DNA of 64,000 nt, taken from Alkaliphilus sp. B6464 (GTDB lineage Bacteria > Bacillota > Clostridia > Peptostreptococcales > Natronincolaceae). Location of the stretch: the NCBI RefSeq assembly GCF_018141165.1, contig NZ_CP058557.1, positions 3,348,001 to 3,412,000 on the forward strand, given 5' to 3'. The notes below the pieces were generated by a model. The model was not told where the DNA came from. It saw only the letters and a program-made list of their open reading frames with translations, and did no database searches. Position 1 is the first letter of the stretch; the number at the start of each line of letters is the position of its first letter. Below, in pieces: positions 40,825 through 50,025 of the stretch. The translations under genes were made by a program, and so were the position numbers.

Positions 40825-41076
40825 CTAAATTAGTGTCTCGTCAAAAATAAACTTTTCTCCATTATTTATAACTATACAAGGTATTCCTATAGATCCCTTT
40901 TTCTTAATTTCTTCAAACTCAGAATAATTATCCCTATATTTTAGAAATTGCTTTAAGTTAAACATACTATCTGTTATATCTAAGTAAGCATATTTAATAT
41001 TTTTTTCTGAAAGAAACTCTTTCAACGGTGCACAGCCTGGTCAATGTTGACTTCCAAGTACAATTATTTTTTTGAT
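40825..41076 (-). CDS. Glutaredoxin-like protein with in-frame UGA at the redox Cys (probable selenoprotein)
   Basis: Reading through one TGA (41043-41041) gives an 83-residue glutaredoxin-related protein: KKIIVLGSQH, then U-P-G-C, then APLKEFLSEKNIKYAYLDI, DSMFNLKQFLKYRD and GIPCIVINNGEKFIF. The UGA occupies exactly the first Cys of the CPxC motif of this family, so selenocysteine is likely. The start position, five bases after AGGAGGG (41082-41088), is occupied by ATC, not ATG; an upstream in-frame TAA forbids a longer start. The promoter at 41099-41127 supports expression. A double-lesion pseudogene (Cys to stop, lost ATG) is the alternative. Confidence 0.7.
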
Positions 41077-41098
41077 TTATGCCCTCCTGTAAAGTTAT

Positions 41099-41127
41099 AT
41101 TTATTATTTTAGCACTTTTTACTCAAA
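41099..41127 (-). promoter_or_regulatory. Promoter of UGA-containing glutaredoxin gene
   Basis: Minus strand TTGAGT (41122-41127), 17-base spacer, TAAAAT (41099-41104). It begins within the U-tract of the preceding terminator, so the glutaredoxin (and perhaps mnmA) is its own unit. Confidence 0.6.
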
Positions 41128-41152
41128 AAGAGTAGCATAATTGCTACTCTTC
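41126..41152 (-). terminator. Intrinsic terminator after CofE-like gene
   Basis: AAGAGTAGCA and TGCTACTCTT (41129-41138, 41143-41152) pair around a four-base loop, followed by TTTTT on the minus strand. The stem includes the gene's stop region. Confidence 0.85.
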
Positions 41153-42331
41153 TGCATAACTATCAAAATATCCTTGAATTAGTACTATTGGTGTTCCTTT
41201 ATCTCCACTTCCACTTGTTAAGTCACATAGACTTCCTAAAAGATCCGTAATTTGTCTAGGCGTTGTTCCTAACTTCTGTCCTAAATGACCTTCATCATTA
41301 CCTTTTTCTTTTATTTTTTTCTTAATAGCATCAGTCATCTCTTCACTACTTAAGTTGCCAAGTTCATTATCAGCAACATACTTTATTTTTATTTCATTAG
41401 GTGTTCCTTCTAGTCCCTTTGTGTATCCAGGAGATACTACTGGATCCGCTAGCTCCCATATTTTACCCATTGGGTCTTTAAAAGCACCATCTCCATAAAC
41501 CATAACTTCTACATGCTTACCAGTTTTCTCTTTTATTAACTGTTGAATATTTTCAACCGTATTTTGACAATTCTTAGGAAATAATTTTATTTTAGTATGC
41601 GTAGCTGTATTAGAACCAAGAAGACCATAGTCTGGATTAAATCCACTTCCATTTATAGATTCATTTAATACTTCATCTAAGCCATAAACATTTTTCGCTC
41701 CTGCATTTAATAGTAATTTCTTAGTTCTTTTTCTCTCATGTATATTAGCTACTAAAACATCCTTTGTATACTTTAATGCCGCCCTTGCATCATTTGCAAG
41801 AAATATTTCAATATTATTATCTACTGCAAGCTCTTTATACATTTGCACATAGTCTATTCCTGTAAATGGATGAGCTACTTTTTGTCCAAATAGTGATCTG
41901 TATTTCTCTTCAGTTAGAACATCAGTATACGGATTAACACCGGCTTCATCCATCATATCAATATCCATCAAGTGGTTTCCTACCTCATCAGATGGATAAT
42001 TTAAAAATAAATATATCTTTTTACCACTCGTTGCTAATCCCTTTAGTATTAAAGAAAATCTATTTCTACTTAATATAGGGAAAACTACTGCAAAGTCTCC
42101 TTCGAACTTTCTATTAATATCTGCTGCAATATCATCAATATCTGCATAATTCCCCTGTGATCTAGCTACTAGAGATTCTGTTACACCTATTACGTCCTTA
42201 TCATTAAGTGTAAATTTTTCAGCATCTATGGACTTTAGAACTGAATCGACTACAATATTAACTAAGTCGTCTCCTTCTTTTATAATAGGAGCTCTAATTC
42301 CTCTAACTGTAGTACCTACTGTTCTTACCAT
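41144..42331 (-). CDS. F420-0:L-glutamate ligase (CofE) family protein
   Basis: The 395-residue product belongs to the CofE-like amide ligase family. Visible marks are the opening RTVGTTVRGIRAPIIKEGDD, KDVIGVTESLVARSQGNYA with the conserved ESxVA, FNPDYGLLGSNTATHTKIKL and VYGDGAFKDP. In methanogens CofE adds glutamate to F420; many Clostridia without F420 carry this longer relative with unknown substrate. No cofactor genes lie nearby. Single-gene unit with its own terminator. Confidence 0.85.
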   Translation of the reverse strand: MVRTVGTTVRGIRAPIIKEGDDLVNIVVDSVLKSIDAEKFTLNDKDVIGVTESLVARSQGNYADIDDIAADINRKFEGDFAVVFPILSRNRFSLILKGLATSGKKIYLFLNYPSDEVGNHLMDIDMMDEAGVNPYTDVLTEEKYRSLFGQKVAHPFTGIDYVQMYKELAVDNNIEIFLANDARAALKYTKDVLVANIHERKRTKKLLLNAGAKNVYGLDEVLNESINGSGFNPDYGLLGSNTATHTKIKLFPKNCQNTVENIQQLIKEKTGKHVEVMVYGDGAFKDPMGKIWELADPVVSPGYTKGLEGTPNEIKIKYVADNELGNLSSEEMTDAIKKKIKEKGNDEGHLGQKLGTTPRQITDLLGSLCDLTSGSGDKGTPIVLIQGYFDSYAEE

Positions 42332-42481
42332 CTAAACATCTCTCCTTTTAGGTTATATAGTAAAACCTGAATTTTAATGAGTCAATTAATCATTAATATA
42401 CGTATCTATGAATATCTTCTATCATATTATAACATTTATAGTTCATGTTTGGTAGTTTTTTTTATAAAAAAACATTTCTGG

Positions 42482-43399
42482 TTACATAACATTTGAATGC
42501 TCACTAATACTATTTTCTTTATTTTCTTTTAGTTGCTCTTTTATTATTCCATAAATAGACATAACTATCAAAATAGTTCCTAATATGATATTAATAGTGA
42601 TCTTCTCTTTAAAGATTATAGCACTTAGTACTATACTTGTAATAGGTTCAAAGGTACTAAGTATCGATGTGTTAGATGAACCAATTAGTTTTACAGCTAT
42701 TGCAAAAGCCACTAGACCATATATAGAAGAAAGCGCAATAAGTACTATAGGTATTAATGAAATAAATTGTATTTTAAAGCTTATAGTTCTCGTTATTATA
42801 CCAAATACAAAAATCCCTATAGAGGAAAATAAAGAAACATAGAAGGTTAAAAGTAAGCTTTCTATATTTTTAATTTTACTATGGGCTATTGATAAGATAT
42901 ATATTGAATAAAACACTCCTGATGCGAGCGCTAGCATTATCCCTGTAAAATTATTTTTCACGTTTCCAAACCCTACTAGAATATATATCCCTACTATAGA
43001 AAGTATTAAAGAGACAACCTTTATAGTGCTTAGACTTTCTTTAAATAGTATAAAGGATAAAAATATAACTAATGCTGGATATATAAAATGCAGTATAGTA
43101 GCAAGTCCCGGTGAAATGTATGTAAAAGATGAAAATAATGTTAATGCAGTTGCCGCATACCCAACGAGAGAGGCGAAAACCATACTAGGAATAATCTCTC
43201 TATTTATTTTGAAACTTATTTTTTTAATTAAGAAATAAATAAAAAGTATAATAGTTGAAAAAAGAAATCTATAAAATGCAACCGTTATAGAATTTGTACC
43301 CCCTTTATATGCAAGTGTTGCAAAAATTGGTAAAACTCCTAAAGCAATAGCTGACAATACCGCATAAACTACACCCTTTGTTTTTTGTCTAATTCCCAT
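42482..43399 (-). CDS. EamA-family (DMT) transporter
   Basis: The 305-residue protein has ten hydrophobic helices arranged as two EamA repeats (VLSAIALGVLPIFATLAYKG; ASGVFYSIYILSIA; ALSSIYGLVAFAIAV; FEPITSIVLSAIIFKE). DMT exporters move amino acids, sugars or drugs across the membrane; the substrate is not predictable. Good ribosome binding site; no operon partner. Confidence 0.92.
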   Translation of the reverse strand: MGIRQKTKGVVYAVLSAIALGVLPIFATLAYKGGTNSITVAFYRFLFSTIILFIYFLIKKISFKINREIIPSMVFASLVGYAATALTLFSSFTYISPGLATILHFIYPALVIFLSFILFKESLSTIKVVSLILSIVGIYILVGFGNVKNNFTGIMLALASGVFYSIYILSIAHSKIKNIESLLLTFYVSLFSSIGIFVFGIITRTISFKIQFISLIPIVLIALSSIYGLVAFAIAVKLIGSSNTSILSTFEPITSIVLSAIIFKEKITINIILGTILIVMSIYGIIKEQLKENKENSISEHSNVM

Positions 43400-43490
43400 A
43401 TAATTACCTCCCTTATATTTAAACCATTATCTATTTTCATTATACATTATTTAACACTTAAGTTTGATCACTTTAATAATATATATGCAC

Positions 43491-43520
43491 AAAAAAAATG
43501 AACTCAAAAGAGTCCATTTT
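43491..43520 (-). terminator. Intrinsic terminator after yitT-like gene
   Basis: Minus strand AATGGACTC pairs with GAGTTCATT around TTTT and is followed by TTTTTTT. Confidence 0.85.
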
Positions 43521-43536
43521 CTATAGTTCTATATTT

Positions 43537-44418
43537 TTATATTCCTATATTTCTAAAGCCAGAACCTTGTACCTCTTGAATGCCTTGAATAGCCATAAAG
43601 GCCTTAGGGTCATGTTCTTCTATTATTTCCTTTAGTTTTGCAATTTGGGTAGTAGTTAATATACAGTAAATAACTTTTTTATTGGATTTTGAATATCCTC
43701 CTTCGGCCTGCAAAAATGTTACTCCTCTATTTAGTTTATCCATTATTACTTCCGCCATTACCTCTGCTTTATCTGATACAATCATTACATTTTTCTTTTG
43801 ATTTAGTCCTTCTTGCACTTTATCTACAACTTGGTATGCAACATACATAGCTATTAATGTATACATAGCAGGTTTTAATCCAAATAATGTTGATGCTACT
43901 GCAACAATAACAGTGTTGAATAGCATTAGTCCAGTTCCTACATTAATACTGTATTTCTTTTTAAAGATTGCAGCTATAATATCTAATCCACCTTGACTAA
44001 CTCGACTTCTAAACAATATCCCCATTCCTATACCATTTAAAATGGCTCCAAATATTGCAGCTAAAATAATATCGTCTAAAACTATATGCTTATTTATTCC
44101 TGTTGTAATTTCCATTAAAAACGATAAGCAGAACATTGATATAAAGCTATACGCCGCAAACTCCTTATCAACTATTCTCATCCCTATTAAAAATATAGGA
44201 ATATTTATTAAAAATATTAAAAGTCCAGTAGGAATTTGTGTTAAATAGTAAATCATAATAGATACTCCACCAACACCACCGCTAAGTAGTTTATTTGGTA
44301 TAAAAAATCCATTTATAGCAATTGAGCATAATAAATTACCTAAAATAATAGCTCCTATTTTATTCATATTAATCGAAATATTTTTTGAGCTTAAAAAAGC
44401 CCTTTTTGTAGATTCCAA
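43537..44418 (-). CDS. YitT family membrane protein (DUF161 + DUF2179)
   Basis: The 293-residue product has five or six membrane helices (IGAIILGNLLCSIAINGFFI, GGVGGVSIMIYYL, IDIIAAIF region) and a soluble C-terminal DUF2179 domain with GVTFLQAEGGYSKSNKKVIY and DPKAFMAIQGIQEVQGSGF. Function of the family is not settled. Start is TTG after GAGAGGTATTTAC. Confidence 0.93.
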   Translation of the reverse strand: MESTKRAFLSSKNISINMNKIGAIILGNLLCSIAINGFFIPNKLLSGGVGGVSIMIYYLTQIPTGLLIFLINIPIFLIGMRIVDKEFAAYSFISMFCLSFLMEITTGINKHIVLDDIILAAIFGAILNGIGMGILFRSRVSQGGLDIIAAIFKKKYSINVGTGLMLFNTVIVAVASTLFGLKPAMYTLIAMYVAYQVVDKVQEGLNQKKNVMIVSDKAEVMAEVIMDKLNRGVTFLQAEGGYSKSNKKVIYCILTTTQIAKLKEIIEEHDPKAFMAIQGIQEVQGSGFRNIGI

Positions 44419-44802
44419 AGTAAATACCTCTCTTTTATTTTATTTTATTAATTGTTACAACTCATTATACTAATATGAATTTTTTCTTTCAATATTCATA
44501 AAAATAGATTTATCCCTTCTATCACTCATTTCAAAGGATATACTGCATTAAACTGCAAATTATACGCCTAATCGCCCTATTGCTACTAATTGACAGAAGC
44601 ATACCATTAACATTTAATAAACAAAATACAATAGCGAAAAAAAAAATTATTAATTTATAAATAAGTTCTGTAAACGTGATAAAATAGCCAATAGAGCATT
44701 ATTTAAGAAATAATGCTCTATTTATAATTATCTGTAATGCGAAAATGATTCCTATTAAACTTGCTAAATATTTTTATATTATAATGAAATTTTTCTTGCT
44801 AT
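44419..44802. other. Non-coding interval between yitT-like and lytTR genes
   Basis: No gene is visible. The only clear structure is the perfect 15-base inverted repeat at 44690-44722. The rest is AT-rich and holds the upstream region of the yitT-like gene. Confidence 0.6.
44690..44722. terminator. Perfect hairpin, probable terminator of lytTR operon
   Basis: AATAGAGCATTATTT and its exact complement flank three bases. U-tract support is weak on the minus strand (GGCTATTTT) and moderate on the plus strand. It lies 80 bases past the response regulator stop. Confidence 0.6.
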
Positions 44803-45573
44803 TTAGCTTATATTCATTATTGTCCTAAAATCTTTTATCTTACTTCGGCTTACAGGTATCTTTTCCTCAACATTCTTAAGTTCTATTAAATATGTGGAGT
44901 TAAACCAAGGCACAATCTCTTCTATAAAATCTAGATTTATCAGAAAGCTTTTGTGGGTTCTAAAAAAATTCTGGTAGTTCAACTTCTCTTCAAGTTGGCT
45001 TAAAGTATTATTAAATTCAAATATACCCTTAGTAGATATTATTAAGGTATTTCGCTCTTCAACGGTTGCATATACTATTTCCGATGGATCTACTGGTATT
45101 AGTTTCCCATTACTGTAAATAGAAATTTTAGATACTTTGTTTTGCTTATGGGTATTAAAAGTATTAATTAAATTCTCTATCTGTTTTCCATAGCTAATAT
45201 TTTTAGTCTCATATATCATATGTGAAACTCTTTTTATACTTTTTTCTAGTCTTTCTTTAGCTGTAGGCTTTAATAAATAATCTATAGCATTTACTTCAAA
45301 AGCTTCTACTGCGAATTCTTCGAAGGCTGTAACAAATATGATTAAGGGCGCATATCCTTCTTTAATTATTTTTTCAGCAACTTCTATACCACTCATCTTT
45401 GGCATATGTATATCTAGAAAAATAACGTCAGGTTTTAGTTTCCGATTTAGCTCTATTGCTTCAAATCCATAGGCAGCTTCCCCTATAACCTCTATATCTT
45501 TGAGCTGTTGCAATAAAAACCTCAGCTCCTTCCTTGCTGGTAACTCATCATCCACAATCAAGCACCTTATCAT
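44803..45573 (-). CDS. lytT: LytTR-family response regulator (LytT/LytR-like)
   Basis: The 256-residue regulator has a receiver domain (MIRCLIVDDELPARKELRF, phospho-acceptor in DVIFLDIHMPKMSG, later AIDYLLKPTAKERL) and a C-terminal LytTR DNA-binding domain (FRTHKSFLINLDFIEEIVPW, IPVSRSKIKDFRTIM). It lies 15 bases after the LytS-like kinase. In other Firmicutes this pair controls lrgAB-type genes, and lrgAB is only 4 kb upstream here. Confidence 0.94.
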   Translation of the reverse strand: MIRCLIVDDELPARKELRFLLQQLKDIEVIGEAAYGFEAIELNRKLKPDVIFLDIHMPKMSGIEVAEKIIKEGYAPLIIFVTAFEEFAVEAFEVNAIDYLLKPTAKERLEKSIKRVSHMIYETKNISYGKQIENLINTFNTHKQNKVSKISIYSNGKLIPVDPSEIVYATVEERNTLIISTKGIFEFNNTLSQLEEKLNYQNFFRTHKSFLINLDFIEEIVPWFNSTYLIELKNVEEKIPVSRSKIKDFRTIMNIS

Positions 45574-45588
45574 AAGACTCTCCCCTTA

Positions 45589-47280
45589 TCATTTAGGAAT
45601 TCTAACTATTACTGTGGTTCCTTTATCAACCTGGCTATATATTTCAAGAGCATTTTTTTCGCCGTATTTATTTTTCAACCTATTATTAACATTAATTAAT
45701 CCTATTGAATCATTTTGTAATTTATTATCAAACAATGAATCTAAAAAACTTTTCTCCATACCAACACCATTATCTCTTATAACTATAACTGTTTCATCTT
45801 CATTATCTGTAGCCTTGACTTCAATATTGCCTCCTTCAATCTTTTCTAATATACCATGCTTTATTCCATTCTCTACTATGGGCTGGAGTATCAAGGGTGG
45901 TAGTACACAATTTATATTATTAGGTATATCAAACTTTACATTTAATTTATCTCCAAACCTTGCTTGTTCTATCTCTATATAAGACTCTATATGCTCTATT
46001 TCTTCAAATAAATTTACTTCTTCCACATTCTTCTGTAGATTTTTTCTAAAATAGGATCCAAGATGTATCAATAGCTCCCTTGCCCTATCAGGATTCGTCC
46101 TAGTAAAGGATACTATGGTATTAATTGCATTGAATAAAAAGTGAGGATTTATCTGAGCCTGTAATGCTCTAAGTTCAGCCTTTGACAACAATTTAGATTG
46201 ATAATCTATTTTACTCAATTCTATTTGAGTGGAAAATAGCAATCCCAAACCTAAAGCAAGCTCTAAATCCACTTGAGTAATTGAATCTTCCTTGTCCTTG
46301 TAGAGTTTTAAGGTTCCTATAGTCTCATTTTCTTCTTTTAGAGGCACTATTATGGCAGATTTCAACTTGCAGCAGTCATAACTACAACCAATTTCGTCCT
46401 TAGTACCTGCTACTTGATATACTCCTGTATTTACAACATCCTTAGTAAGGCTTGTCATTATATTATCCCCAGATTTATGATGGTCTTCTCCTAAACCGAC
46501 GTGGGCCAATATATTTTCCTTATCAGTGAAGGCAACCCCTTTGATGGCTGTCATATCCTTAATAATCTTAGCCGTTTCTAATGCTGTTTCTAATGCTGTT
46601 TCTCTATTAAATCCCTTTCTAAAATATTTAAGGGTTCTATTTGCAATTTTTAGCACCATTTGAGCTTGATAAGCTGCAGCCCTTTCTTGATCTGTAAAGA
46701 CACTATCTACTATAGCTATAAATATGGCTACTCCCAAGGCATTGGTTACTGTCACAGGAATGGCAATGATTTTAACTAATTTAATGGCTTCATCAAATGG
46801 TCTTGAAAACAATAAAATAGCTCCTAATTCAATTAACTCTGGTATTATTGCAGTTATCATAGCAAATAGCCATTTATTATTGTTTTTATGAAACTTCTTG
46901 CTTAACAATCCAGAAATTATTCCTGCTAGAACAGTTGAAATTGTGCAAGGAACTGTTGTAAACCCTCCTATCTCAATTATGCATCTATGTAGTCCAGCTA
47001 TTAGTCCAGATATAACCCCTACAGTTGGTCCCCCCAAAAGCCCACCCACAATTATGCCAATAATCCTAGAATTTGCTAAGGCTCCATCTATAGGTATTCC
47101 TATATAGGTGCCTATTATTCCAAACATTCCAAAAATCATTGATAAAATAAGTTTATCCTTTCTACTAATATTGTTTTTTGTAACTAAGTTTCTTATTAAT
47201 TTAATCTTCGATACTATAAAAGCTAGTATCATAATTATTCCAATTCTATTGATGAGATTACTAAATATGTCAATTATCAG
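45589..47280 (-). CDS. lytS: LytS-family sensor histidine kinase
   Basis: This membrane kinase has 5TM-LYT helices in the first 190 residues, a GAF domain (MTAIKGVAFTDKENILAHVG region), a His-kinase segment with the phosphorylated His in QAQINPHFLFNAINTIVSF, and an ATPase domain (LQPIVENGIKHGIL, IRDNGVGMEKSFLDSL). The obvious ATG is at 47232, but the frame extends upstream through IIDIFSNLINRIGII, a match to the usual LytS N-terminus, to a CTG at 47280 six bases after AAGGAGAG. I prefer that start. Ligand may be pyruvate or a related acid. Confidence 0.92.
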   Translation of the reverse strand: MIIDIFSNLINRIGIIMILAFIVSKIKLIRNLVTKNNISRKDKLILSMIFGMFGIIGTYIGIPIDGALANSRIIGIIVGGLLGGPTVGVISGLIAGLHRCIIEIGGFTTVPCTISTVLAGIISGLLSKKFHKNNNKWLFAMITAIIPELIELGAILLFSRPFDEAIKLVKIIAIPVTVTNALGVAIFIAIVDSVFTDQERAAAYQAQMVLKIANRTLKYFRKGFNRETALETALETAKIIKDMTAIKGVAFTDKENILAHVGLGEDHHKSGDNIMTSLTKDVVNTGVYQVAGTKDEIGCSYDCCKLKSAIIVPLKEENETIGTLKLYKDKEDSITQVDLELALGLGLLFSTQIELSKIDYQSKLLSKAELRALQAQINPHFLFNAINTIVSFTRTNPDRARELLIHLGSYFRKNLQKNVEEVNLFEEIEHIESYIEIEQARFGDKLNVKFDIPNNINCVLPPLILQPIVENGIKHGILEKIEGGNIEVKATDNEDETVIVIRDNGVGMEKSFLDSLFDNKLQNDSIGLINVNNRLKNKYGEKNALEIYSQVDKGTTVIVRIPK

Positions 47281-47404
47281 TTTTAGCTCTCCTTCCTGTT
47301 AATTTATTGTCAATTTGATTATATTACAATTATGGTATTAATGGCAAAGGAGAATAAGCGTTGTTACTGCCTATCCTCCTTAATATATATTATTCAGATT
47401 TACC

Positions 47405-48550
47405 TTACTTTAGTAATTCTTTCATTAAAATACCTACACCTTTACCTAATTCCACATCTTTACCACTTCTATATAATGCCCTTTCTATAGTTGCAATTAC
47501 AGATACCATATCGTGAATGTCTATATTACCCATGTGTCCTAATCTAAACATTTTGCCCGCATAGGCTCCAAGTCCACCAGCAACAACAATACCCTCTTCA
47601 GCTAACATTTTTCTAAATTCTACATCATCGATACCTTCCATATATAGTACGTTGGATAAGGTCACCGCTCTACATTCTTTCTGTGCAAGTAAGTTAAATC
47701 CTAGACCCTCTAAAGCAGCTTGCATTGCCCTTGCATTTTTTTCGTGTCTCTTATATCTATTTTCCAACCCTTCTTCCTTAATAAGTCTGACGGATTCTTT
47801 TAAGGCCCAAATAAGATTTATAGCTGGTGTAGCAAAGTATTTTGAAGGATCTTGCATTATCGGTAACCATTTTTCGAAATCTATATAATACTCTGGTATA
47901 GTGCCTAATGCTTTTCTTCTTTCTAATGCTCTAGGTCCCGCCCATACAATTGCAAGTCCTGGTGCAACACCAAAAGCTTTTTGCGTTCCTGTAAGTAATA
48001 CGTCTATTTTCATTTCATCCACGTATTCAGGTTCCGCAGCAGTAGCACAAACTCCATCTACTATAAATAAAGTATCTTCGAACTTACTGATTACTTCTCC
48101 AATTTCTTTAATAGGTGCAACTACTCCTGTGGCAGTATCAACGTGAGTCGCAGTAACAGCTTTATAGTTCTTGTCTTTTAATTTTGCCTCAATGTCTGCT
48201 ACTGGTACAATTGTACCCCATTCACTTCCAATTACATCAACATTGATACCTTTTCTTTTACACAAATCAATAAATCTGTCACCGAAGAATCCTTGAGATA
48301 CAATAAGTAGGTTGTCACCAGCTTTTAAGGTGTTAGCAATTGCCATTTCCATAGCCATTGTACCTGTACCAGCAATTACAAATACTTCACCTGATGTTCC
48401 CCACATTTCCTTCATATCTGTTAATAGGTCTTTGTAGTCCTTAACGAAAGCCGGATCTCCAAATGCAACTGTTTCTCTACCCATTTGATCCTGAATAGAT
48501 CTAACTACAGGTGTTGGTCCAGGAATCATAACTAGTTTTTTAGTTTTCAT
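47405..48550 (-). CDS. Class V aminotransferase, alanine-glyoxylate/serine-pyruvate type
   Basis: The 381-residue PLP enzyme opens MIPGPTPVVRSIQDQM, carries GTGTMAMEMAIANTL, DGVCATAAEPEYVDEMKIDV, and the PLP lysine in LLTGTQKAFGVAPGLAI, with AGKMFRLGHMGN near the end. It transfers amino groups between alanine or serine and glyoxylate or pyruvate; exact pair unknown. It ends the lrgAB-cupin operon, which suggests its substrates enter through LrgAB. Confidence 0.92.
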   Translation of the reverse strand: MKTKKLVMIPGPTPVVRSIQDQMGRETVAFGDPAFVKDYKDLLTDMKEMWGTSGEVFVIAGTGTMAMEMAIANTLKAGDNLLIVSQGFFGDRFIDLCKRKGINVDVIGSEWGTIVPVADIEAKLKDKNYKAVTATHVDTATGVVAPIKEIGEVISKFEDTLFIVDGVCATAAEPEYVDEMKIDVLLTGTQKAFGVAPGLAIVWAGPRALERRKALGTIPEYYIDFEKWLPIMQDPSKYFATPAINLIWALKESVRLIKEEGLENRYKRHEKNARAMQAALEGLGFNLLAQKECRAVTLSNVLYMEGIDDVEFRKMLAEEGIVVAGGLGAYAGKMFRLGHMGNIDIHDMVSVIATIERALYRSGKDVELGKGVGILMKELLK

Positions 48551-48596
48551 ATATATCTACCTCCTAAATTTTATATGGCTTATTAAATACTTATCC

Positions 48597-48944
48597 TTAA
48601 ACGTTGTGAATTAAACCTATGAATTCCAAGTCAGAATCTCCAGTATTTTTAATCGAATGACCTTCTCCACTTCTACAAAGAGTAAAGTCACCTGCTTGTA
48701 TTTCTACCTCGTTACCGTTGTCACTATATAATGCTTTACCTTTTAATATGTAATATGCTTCTTGCTCTCCTTCATGCTTATGGAATCCAATAGAATTTCC
48801 TGACTCTATAATATGTCTTGCATACAATCTTCCTTTTCCACAGAAATCTTCTGATTCAAATAAATGAACTCGGTTTATGTCTCCGTCACCTTTCATTAGA
48901 TTTGTAACTACATCTGTTCTTAATTCTCCTGCTCTTTTAATCAT
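48597..48944 (-). CDS. Small cupin-domain protein
   Basis: The 115-residue single cupin has the metal-binding motifs GNSIGFHKHEGEQEAYYILK and GDFTLCRSGEGHSIKN. Such proteins bind small carboxylates or act as isomerases. It lies between lrgB and the aminotransferase gene with short gaps, so it probably works in the same pathway. Confidence 0.92.
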   Translation of the reverse strand: MIKRAGELRTDVVTNLMKGDGDINRVHLFESEDFCGKGRLYARHIIESGNSIGFHKHEGEQEAYYILKGKALYSDNGNEVEIQAGDFTLCRSGEGHSIKNTGDSDLEFIGLIHNV

Positions 48945-48974
48945 AGTATTTCCTCCTTAAATTATTTTTTAAAA

Positions 48975-49667
48975 TTAAGATAATATTTGAAGTAATAAGG
49001 GCGCTAAGAAAACTGTGAATAAACCTGCCACACTTATTGCAAGAGATCCCATTGCGCCCTGAACCTCTCCCATTTGCATGGCCTTTGCAGTCCCAATAGC
49101 ATGGGAAGCTGTACCTAAAGCTATACCAGCTGCAACTTCGTCTTTTATTCTGAAAAGCTTAATTAAAATTGGTCCTAAAACATTTCCTGTTATACCTGTA
49201 AGTACTGTTACAGCTATAGTTAAAGCGGGAATACCTCCGATTTGCTTTGAAATTTCTGATGAAATAGCTGCTGTTACAGATTTAGGAAATAATGATATTG
49301 CAACAGGATCTACTATACCAATTAGTTTATTTAGATAAAATACTCCAACTAATGCAGTAACACAACCAACAAATATACCAACTACAACAGCAATACCACT
49401 TTCTTTTAATTTATTTATTTGTTTATACAGTGGAATCGCTAACACTACGGTTGTAGGCCCTAGAAGGAAGCTGATTATACTTCCACCCTTATTATAAACA
49501 TCATACTCAATACCAGTAGCCATTAATAAAGCAATTATTAAGCCTATAGCAATAAGTAGCGGATTAAGAAGTGGTTGTTTAGTCTTTTTATTTATTAAAA
49601 CTCCAATTTCATAAGCTACAAGTGTAATAAGAATTCCAAAGACTGGCACGTTTACTAAATCAAGCAT
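48975..49667 (-). CDS. lrgB: LrgB-family membrane protein
   Basis: The 230-residue product has about eight hydrophobic helices and the family's SFLLGPTTVVLAIPLYKQ and GTASHAIGTAKAMQMGEVQGAM motifs. LrgB forms a transporter with LrgA; homologues move pyruvate in Bacillus and glycolate/glycerate in plant plastids. It overlaps lrgA by eight bases. Confidence 0.95.
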   Translation of the reverse strand: MLDLVNVPVFGILITLVAYEIGVLINKKTKQPLLNPLLIAIGLIIALLMATGIEYDVYNKGGSIISFLLGPTTVVLAIPLYKQINKLKESGIAVVVGIFVGCVTALVGVFYLNKLIGIVDPVAISLFPKSVTAAISSEISKQIGGIPALTIAVTVLTGITGNVLGPILIKLFRIKDEVAAGIALGTASHAIGTAKAMQMGEVQGAMGSLAISVAGLFTVFLAPLLLQILS

Positions 49668-50025
49668 TTATCTTCTCCTCCTTTTTACCACCTTTTAAAG
49701 CTTGAACTGTTAAGCCAGTAACAGTGATGACTATAGAAGTTGATACCACAATAAGAATTAAAATTTGCAACCATTGATCTTTAATAAGATCTAAAGATGC
49801 TATTAGTCCAACTCCACCCGGAATAAAAAGAAATGTCAGATGATCTAGAAGGAATTGACCTACAGCGTCAATTTGTTCAAGCTTTACAATTCCCGCAAGA
49901 AGTAATATTAAGAGAAAAATCATTCCTAAAACTGTTGCGGGTATGGGAAATTTTGTTAATGTTTGAAAAATATGCCCCGCAAAGAAAATACCGCATATTA
50001 TTGCTAATTGCTTCAAAAGTTTCAA
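49660..50025 (-). CDS. lrgA: LrgA/CidA-family membrane protein
   Basis: The protein (121 residues from the TTG at 50025) has four hydrophobic helices and the LrgA motif FPIPATVLGMIFLL with FLLDHLTFLFIPGGVGL. I prefer TTG 50025 to GTG 50034, which is part of the GGGGTGA site. First gene of the lrgA-lrgB-cupin-aminotransferase operon. Confidence 0.92.
   Translation of the reverse strand: MKLLKQLAIICGIFFAGHIFQTLTKFPIPATVLGMIFLLILLLAGIVKLEQIDAVGQFLLDHLTFLFIPGGVGLIASLDLIKDQWLQILILIVVSTSIVITVTGLTVQALKGGKKEEKINA

Noticed and set aside
47349-47383. Hairpin GGAGGATAGG / CTTATTCTCC after lytS as a terminator of the operon
   Set aside because: Stem has several wobble pairs and only three T residues follow; too weak to call, so lrgAB-to-lytS read-through is possible.
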